NCBI RefSeq assembly: GCF_021869535.1 | Contig: NW_026262604.1 | Span: forward strand, 54,894,247 to 54,958,246 | Direction: 5' to 3' | DNA length: 64,000 nucleotides | DNA from: Mytilus californianus | Taxonomy: Eukaryota > Mollusca > Bivalvia > Mytilida > Mytilidae | Part shown: positions 59,060 to 64,000 of the stretch, one piece after another | Position numbering within the stretch: the first letter of the stretch is position 1 | Layout: each line of letters begins with the position of its first letter | The notes under the pieces: generated by a model | What the model was told of the DNA's origin: nothing | Seen by the model: only the letters and a program-made list of their open reading frames with translations | The model's database searches: none | Program-made: the position numbers and the translations under genes

Positions 59060-60590
59060 GTTGAAGAGTAAATAAGTTTTACTTCAATTAAATCTAAGTT
59101 TGATACAAATTCAGTTCAAAATAGGAACCTACTCCTTTCAAATTCTGTGCACAGCTTTCACATAATTAGTGAACAAGTTGATATTTCATTTTAAGGTCTA
59201 TAAATGGTGTCAATTCACATTGTTTTTGTACTTAGCTCAAACTGTTTGCTTATCAATAAAGAAGATTGTCTTACCATATACGATTTTTGTTTTTATTATA
59301 AATGATCATAAAGATATATGCCAGATGTTATAACATCATTATCGTCAAATGAGACATCTTTTGAATGATTTGTTACCAACAATATCGATGTTTATTCAAT
59401 CCATCATTATTGATCAAAATAGTATGCATTTCCATTTTTTCGGTTATAAAAACGAATATATATATAATTTTGATACATACGACAGTGTTAGTAAGTACAT
59501 GCAACTGAGTTCAAATAAGCCATTGACTTTGTTAAATATTGATCTCATTGATACTCATTTTGTTACAAAGCCGGTTTAAATTATGTAATAAAATGGCGGT
59601 TTTGATCAAGTGATATTAAATAGAGGTATAACAAATCGAAATTATGAGGGCAAAATTATAAAATAAGGCAAAACTATCTTATATAAAACAGAGTTGATAT
59701 CAGGTGTTCCCGAAGGGAATGCTGACCGTGGCATCCTTTGTACTTGTCAGCGGACAAAACCGACAATGTACCAAGTTATGCAAGGGCAAGAAGTACAACG
59801 AAAAAAGATTACTATTCTTTACAAATCTCTTTAAACATCTACAGAGTCACCAATTCTTGAAAAATAAAACTCTGATTATGTCTTTGCAGTGGAAATTTTG
59901 AAAGAAAAATGCTTCCGTTGTGTCCTTTAGTTTTAGCACAGTGTGATGATGAAATAAACAGGAATCATTTAAAAACTAAACAGAGATTTCAGGGTTTGAT
60001 TTTTTCTACAATCTTTAAAAATTTTGTTTGTTTAAATGAGTAAGTTTCTATTTGCGATAAATGAACCCGTAATATTTGCCACAGGGTGTGGTGCAGCATA
60101 ATTTTAAAACTTTCGGAATTTTGGGACCTCAATGCTCTTCAATTTCGTACTTTTTTTGCCTTTTGTAGACAAAATGCGCGTCTGCCGTACAAAATTTTAA
60201 TCCTGGTATCTATGATGAGTTTTTTTCAAACCAACACTATCAACACTACATATGTCCGAAACTGGATAATATAACAAATGATAAGGAACGTTCTTAAAGA
60301 GAATATCCAAATATCAGTGTAAGCTTATAAAACAAACCAAGTTTTTAACGGAATGTTCTTTTTTGAACACAAAATGTAAGAAAGATATCAACTCAAAAGC
60401 AAAATAACAACAAAAGTACACCAAATACTAACATCTACAGGCACTACAATAGAACACCAAATATTAACATCTACAGGAACTACAAAAGTACACAAAATAT
60501 TAACATCTACACGCACTATACGGTTCATCGATAAACAATCAATTTGATGGTTCTGAATTTAAAGGCATATGGTTAATTTCATTGGTCATG
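59060..60590. other. No gene seen; small repeats
   Basis: A repeat G fragment at 60160-60215 (ACAAAATGCGCGTCTGCCGT) and a 33-bp tandem of three units at about 60418-60530 built on TATTAACATCTACAGG. Frames at 59349-59579 and 59704-59901 are unrecognised and unsupported. Confidence 0.5.
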
Positions 60591-60599
60591 CCCATATGC

Positions 60600-60940
60600 T
60601 TCACAGATGACGACGAATATGTTCCAATTGTCGTAACTACAATCTCGTCCTCCTCCCCCGAATGTGATCTACCGGTTTAGACATATCATATATATATATA
60701 TTTATGAGCAACACGGCGGGTGCCGTATGTGGAGCAGGATCTGCTTACCCTTCCGGATCACCTGATATCCTCCTCCAGTTTTTGGTGGGGTTCTTGTTGT
60801 TCAGTCTTTGGTTTTCTATGTTGTGTTGTGTACTGTTGTTTGTCTATTTGTCTTTTTCTTTCTTAGCCATGGCGTTGTCAGTTTATTTTAGACTTTTGAA
60901 TGTCTCTCTGGTATCCTTTGCATCTCTTTTAAGTAAACAT
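60600..60940 (+). mobile_element. Family A copy truncated to the last reverse transcriptase codons and tail
   Basis: Starts at TCACAGATGACGACGAATAT, equivalent to the C-terminal SQMISDMF codons at 37277, continues through the stop and the CGTAACTACAAT region, and ends CATCTCTTTT. It directly links the dispersed tail repeat to the retroelement coding region. Confidence 0.8.
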
Positions 60941-61624
60941 GGTCAATGCGTATAATACTGGATCACCATGATCTTAATTTTATTCCAGTTTACGTGTGTG
61001 ATTAAAGGGTTTAATCATATTGTGTGTTAAAAACATGTAAAGGAGTCAACAATAGTTTGTGATGGGTTCGTTTCAGTACCTTCCATTTCATTTAATGGTG
61101 CATCTATCATCCTAGTTCATCATCAACCGAAACAATACACTAGACAAATTGTGAAAGTTTAATTTATTTTGACAATTGAATTTAAATGTGTTCAGAAATG
61201 AACATTAGAATGACAATCTATACAGACGAATAAGGTAACATCCTTCACAACTCATTAACACACGTGTTTTATAGGGCAGCAAATCAAATCCCTTGTCATC
61301 CTGTCTGTCTGCTATAGTATGCATGGGTACAAATTGTCTAATTGTTAGAATTTCCAGATAATAGGTGATTCATTAGATCTTAGAAATTGTAACCTATTGT
61401 TAGAGGGTACAAACAAATTGTATAACGAAAAGCCTCTTAACTGAGTTCAATAGAAAAAAGAGTACACATTGAAAGCATTTAACATAACCTATTTTCTTGC
61501 TCAATAGGTCCTTCATCAATGTTAAATTACTTTTTTGTATAAAAAGTGAGTATATGCTTGCAATTTTACCCAATTTGCATATATTCATTGTTGAAAAGAC
61601 GCTTCCATTTGAAAATTCCTTGCA

Positions 61625-61830
61625 AAAAAGTATTTAAAAAAATAGAACTCCAAGGCAAATTCAAAAAGGGGAAGTCCATAAAAGCTGACAAAAATTAAAC
61701 GTTAGACTTTTTCAACCAACGGAACGAATAGAAAACAACTGTCACATCCCTGACTTGGTACCGACATTTTGCGAAGAAAACGGTGGGTAAAAGCTCCTAG
61801 TTGTATGACAGTTATTTATAGTTCCAAACC
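61625..61830 (+). repeat. Dispersed repeat C copy
   Basis: ACTCCAAGGCAAATTCAAAA, CAACGGAACGAATAGAAAAC and CTGACTTGGTACCGACATTT. Confidence 0.65.
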
Positions 61831-61936
61831 CAAACATACATACTTGGTAAATGCAGCCAAAACTGTGTTAACATACATCACAGACATACAACATGACTGA
61901 CTAAAAGGTTCAAATAAACATCCAAAAAATAATCTG

Positions 61937-62338
61937 TCAAAGACGCCAACAAAAAAAGTTGTTATAGTTGATAAAGTAAATCTGACAATTAATTAAAAAA
62001 AATGTTGTGTAGTTGATAGTGCAAAACATAATGACGTACCAGAATGCCGTACCAGTATATACGTTCCCGATAAAATACAAATGAAGGAGCGTTTGTTCGA
62101 AATTATGATATGCATAAAAGCGCACTCTTACTGTCTGCACTTTGGCTATTTCAAATTTTCTGATTGAAACGTGAAATGATACTTTCAGTGTTTTTCCTTT
62201 AACTCGTAGAGAAATAACAAAACCTTTTATCAAATCAATTTTATGACAAAGGACTCCTAGATTTAATAGTATAGTATAGTTACTCTTTTGTGTATGGCCG
62301 TCAGACAGGGATATATGTCTTGTACGTACGTTATACAT
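61937..62338 (-). CDS. Unrecognised 133-codon open frame, low confidence
   Basis: The longest isolated frame outside the retroelements on the right side. The first ~100 residues look protein-like (for example HKIDLIKGFVISLRVKGK), with a hydrophobic, AT-driven end after about residue 85. No domain, signal peptide or splice context is recognised. It could be a single exon or chance. Confidence 0.2.
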   Translation of the reverse strand: MYNVRTRHISLSDGHTQKSNYTILLNLGVLCHKIDLIKGFVISLRVKGKTLKVSFHVSIRKFEIAKVQTVRVRFYAYHNFEQTLLHLYFIGNVYTGTAFWYVIMFCTINYTTFFLINCQIYFINYNNFFCWRL

Positions 62339-62584
62339 TCAGATTCAGCTTATTGAAACAAAATGGACACCAGAGTGATTTGCGACCAAACATGATAGTT
62401 ATTGGTTTGATTTAAGATAGTTCCTGACTATAATTTTCTATTTTAGACAGGGTTCAAGTTCAGAGCGGAAAACATTGCATTTATCTTATTTTATCTAGAT
62501 ATTAACCTAAATTAGTAAATAAATTGCACAAGAAAATGTAAGACCAAAGATTCAAGATGCTTTATTAACATATTATAATAAAAG

Positions 62585-62770
62585 TAAAATGACAAAAATA
62601 CCGAACTTCAGGGATAATTCAAAACGTAAAGTCTTATATCAAATGGCAAAATCAAAATATCAAACGCATCAAACAAATGAAAAACAACTGTCATATTCCC
62701 TACTTGGTTCAGGCATTTCCTTATGTAGAAAATGGTGGATTAAACCTGGTTTTATATTTTTCGATAAAAC
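62585..62770 (+). repeat. Dispersed repeat C copy
   Basis: TAATTCAAAACGTAAAGTC, ATGGCAAAATCAAAATATCA, AACAACTGTCATATTCCCTA and TGGTGGATTAAACCTGG. The 77-codon frame in it is accidental. Confidence 0.7.
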
Positions 62771-62999
62771 AATAATGAGAAGAAACAGAATCATAACTAA
62801 ACATTGTAATATTTATGCATAAAATAAACATTAAAAGAATGCAATATCTTAAACATAATTATTTGTATTTGTTTAAAATCCTGAATAAGTAAATGTAATT
62901 TTTAATAATATTTAGAATTTCTTAATTTTTATGCTATCTTATCCAACAACACGATACACCAAGTTTACAAAATTCACAAGGAAGTACTATAAACATAAG

Positions 63000-63095
63000 A
63001 ATCGGATGATTTTTTACACACAAAACTAAGATTGAACAACACGAACCCTATCAAATTCTGAGTGTGACTCTAGTTGTTCCAGAAGGGTCCCGGAA
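63000..63095 (-). repeat. Family A tail fragment
   Basis: TGAACAACACGAACCCTATC and GTTCCAGAAGGGTCC blocks. Confidence 0.5.
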
Positions 63096-63899
63096 ATTAG
63101 AAATCAACAATGTTTCTGATTTGGCCATAATTTATCAATTACATCTTTATAAATTCATAGCCAGTTAACTTTTTTATTTTTATGAAATTTTAGGTTGACC
63201 CTCTCTAAGTGAAAAATGACCGTATAGATGAGGTTTGGTACTCAATTTGAATCACTAAGGAAAGCATGACGCACGTTTGACAATTGTGACAGTATTGATT
63301 TGTCGTCATAGCTATTTGTAGCATGACATCACCTTGGAAAACTAATGAAGATTAAATCTGAACTATAGTTTTGTTATTGTTAAAAAGTATGATTTGAAAT
63401 TCTAGTTCATCTTTTTATTCACAGCTACAATTCGATATATGATAAACGTGCTCATTGTTTCAAAGAGTTAAATCCTCATATACTAGCACAAAAGCCCTTT
63501 CAAAATTTCCGATAATGTTTTTTTGTTTATTTGTTTATAAATCAAAATAAAGGAAAAGTACTATAAAACTGCACAGTTTAGTCTTTACATGATATCTCAT
63601 AACTCTAGAACGTTGTCTTTCAACAATAATTATTCATTTACCCCGAAGCAGTAGTCACACATTAGAAATCTATACATTTGTACAGCCAAATTGAAACTTT
63701 TCAATCAAAGATTTGAGATTGTCTAATATACAATATTAACCCTGCTTTGTGTAGACAGACACGCTGCTAGTTCGCAAGTTAACAGTCCACAGAAAGACTT
63801 GTCACTCTGCCGGACACAGTATTCGACCAGTCTTTGCTCTAACTCCTTAATAACACATTCTTAGCGGAGAGGCAATAACCGATTTTAAAGTCTTTCATA

Positions 63900-63985
63900 T
63901 GACCCGGCAGTGGATTGAAACCATGCCCTCCCGCTCTCGAAGCGAACACACTACCACAAGACCACCGAGGCGGTGGCTGTGTTTG
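63900..63985 (-). repeat. tRNA-derived SINE head
   Basis: On the minus strand GCCTCGGTGGTCTTGTGGTA, GAGAGCGGGAGGGCATGG and GGTTTCAATCCACTGCCGGG give A-box and B-box regions at tRNA spacing. Acceptor pairing is poor, so it is a SINE rather than a tRNA gene. Confidence 0.6.
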
Positions 63986-64000
63986 AAACCATGTTACATC

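Overview
This window is AT-rich, intron-bearing, repeat-dominated animal DNA. I infer a marine bivalve, most likely a mussel close to Mytilus. The reasons are the dispersed repeats, which look like those I associate with mussel genomes, tandem arrays of bivalve type with units near 150 bp, permuted Penelope-like retroelements, and exons for small secreted cysteine-rich peptides. No bacterial gene organisation, rRNA or bona fide tRNA gene was seen. Almost all open frames are short and accidental.

Host genes: the only host genes I can support are on the minus strand and form a dispersed family of secreted cysteine-rich peptides. Gene 1 has its signal exon at 13897-13963 and mature exon at 11351-11466. 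Gene 2 has them at 28426-28492 and 26912-27024. Gene 3 has them at 45592-45658 and 43735-43857. A fourth, broken signal exon lies at 31722-31777. Each intact signal exon is exactly 67 nt and ends in phase 1 at a GTAAGT donor. Each mature exon opens with a Lys-Arg processing site. Genes 1 and 2 lie in two copies of a segmental duplication (about 8.6-19.0 kb and 23.7-30.5 kb).

Mobile DNA: family A is a Penelope-like retroelement with the GIY-YIG endonuclease upstream of the reverse transcriptase (34.4-37.6 kb), followed head-to-tail by a 5'-truncated second copy (37.6-38.95 kb). Its 3' tail recurs about a dozen times as short dispersed repeats. Family B is a second, related reverse transcriptase lineage on the minus strand (1-1850, 24386-25988, and a tail-only copy at 49786-50536). 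Three elements with terminal inverted repeats stand out: 3069-5603, 7030-8073 (TA target duplication) and 14791-18986. The last is 4.2 kb with a 3-bp ATA duplication, and its empty site is preserved in the other segmental copy. It contains a decayed fragment of a widespread invertebrate protein family.

Tandem DNA: a 35-bp minisatellite of about 30 units (10.1-11.2 kb), a 34-bp array (55.1-55.9 kb), a 90-bp array interrupted by family B (49.3-50.9 kb), a ~147-bp array (58.0-58.9 kb) and a ~155-bp array (40.4-41.1 kb).

The stretches 21.1-23.1, 32.9-34.2, 41.9-43.7, 45.7-48.0, 51.9-54.5, 55.9-57.3 and 59.1-60.6 kb hold nothing I can identify as genes. All homology statements are from reading and recall; no database search was run.
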